Shown one piece after another: positions 63,754 through 64,000 of a DNA stretch of 64,000 nucleotides. The translations under genes and the position numbers were made by a program. The first letter of the stretch is position 1, and every line of letters begins with the position of its first letter. Origin of the DNA: UQRS01 sp050946935 (GTDB lineage Bacteria > Bacillota > Clostridia > Oscillospirales > Acutalibacteraceae); contig JBMNVR010000001.1 in NCBI GenBank assembly GCA_050946935.1, positions 424,261 to 488,260 of the forward strand, in the 5' to 3' direction. Below the pieces are notes generated by a model. That model saw only the letters and a list, made by a program, of their open reading frames with translations. It did no database searches and had not been told where the DNA came from.

Positions 63754-64000
63754 GATTTGGCGGGTATTTTTTATTGCTCCGCAATAAAAAACGGAATTTC
63801 AATGCCCTCCCCCTCGTCATGCTTTCGCATGACAACCGGGGGAGACGGCGACAAAAAATACCTGCCGCAGAGGTTTTTATTATTCGGCCCTGATTTGGCG
63901 GGTATTTTTTATTGCTCCGCAATAAAAAACGGAATTTTAATGCCCTCCCCCTCGTCATGCTTTCGCATGACAACCGGGGGAGACGGCGACAAAAAATACC
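63754..64000. repeat. Tandem 138-bp structured repeat, at least 1.8 copies
   Basis: The unit starting GATTTGGCGGGTATTTTTT at 63754 recurs at 63892, almost base for base (one C/T change noted), and runs off the window. Each unit contains three hairpins: TTTTTTATTG/CAATAAAAAA, GTCATGC/GCATGAC nested in CTCCCCC/GGGGGAG, and the AAAAATACC...GGTATTTTT element also found at 53074-53134 (copy 2: 63851-63910). Open frames across it are not coding. Confidence 0.85.

Noticed and set aside
63656..63973. 105-codon minus-strand frame across the repeats
   Set aside because: It is internally repetitive only because the DNA repeat is; not a gene.
63754..64000. CRISPR array
   Set aside because: The repeat unit is 138 bp with near-identical content throughout and no unique spacers; no cas genes.

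Overview
The window looks like chromosomal DNA of an anaerobic, moderately GC-rich member of the Clostridia, probably an Oscillospirales/Ruminococcaceae-type fibre-degrading gut or digester bacterium. The basis is anaerobic ribonucleotide reductase NrdDG, an FprA flavodiiron protein, GlgC/GlgD paired subunits, a T-box leader, good Shine-Dalgarno sites with some TTG/GTG starts, DUF1846/DUF1015/DUF5685 proteins, and several secreted proteins ending in dockerin modules. The species assignment is inference.

Layout. 1-4554: carbohydrate block with the end of a LamG-dockerin protein, a beta-propeller glycosidase, an AraC regulator and an (alpha/alpha)6 glycosidase. 4555-5300: decayed DNA including a MATE transporter remnant. 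5301-6920: pyrG. 7378-13362: glycogen operon glgB-glgC-glgD-glgA. 13481-20335: hemW, an Ig-like lipoprotein, fprA, leuA with a T-box leader, and a DUF1015 gene. 20642-25751: four-gene ABC/GldG/DUF4340 export cassette. 26116-28098: dockerin-bearing SGNH esterase. 28621-31768: nrdD-nrdG-dut behind NrdR-like boxes. 32274-34292: surface-anchored alpha/beta esterase. 34562-37669: methionine ABC transporter metQNI with a leader region. 37773-39200: sulfatase. 39734-42612: pseudogene plus an AT-rich island abutting the 3' end of tmRNA. 42610-44321: ssrA, smpB, tRNA-Gln and ferritin. 44585-47059: second dockerin SGNH protein. 47110-53135: AT-rich acquired segment bounded by IS3-family remnants, carrying a very large GH106-like dockerin enzyme. 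53193-62922: DUF1846, ComEA-like, uvrB, uvrA, DUF5685, DnaJ-like and a membrane protein. 63088-64000: HTH-desulfoferrodoxin fusion, then structured repeats.

How the genes work together. Dockerin proteins, esterases, sulfatase and glycosidases point to extracellular polysaccharide breakdown. The glg operon stores the sugar. NrdDG, FprA, ferritin and the desulfoferrodoxin fusion fit a strict anaerobe that detoxifies oxygen species.

The most unusual locus is metQNI. The substrate-binding lipoprotein MetQ appears circularly permuted: its canonical C-terminal half precedes its canonical N-terminal half. Upstream lie a consensus promoter, a 38-residue ORF with nine Met and four Cys, and an intrinsic terminator, an arrangement that resembles leader-peptide attenuation.
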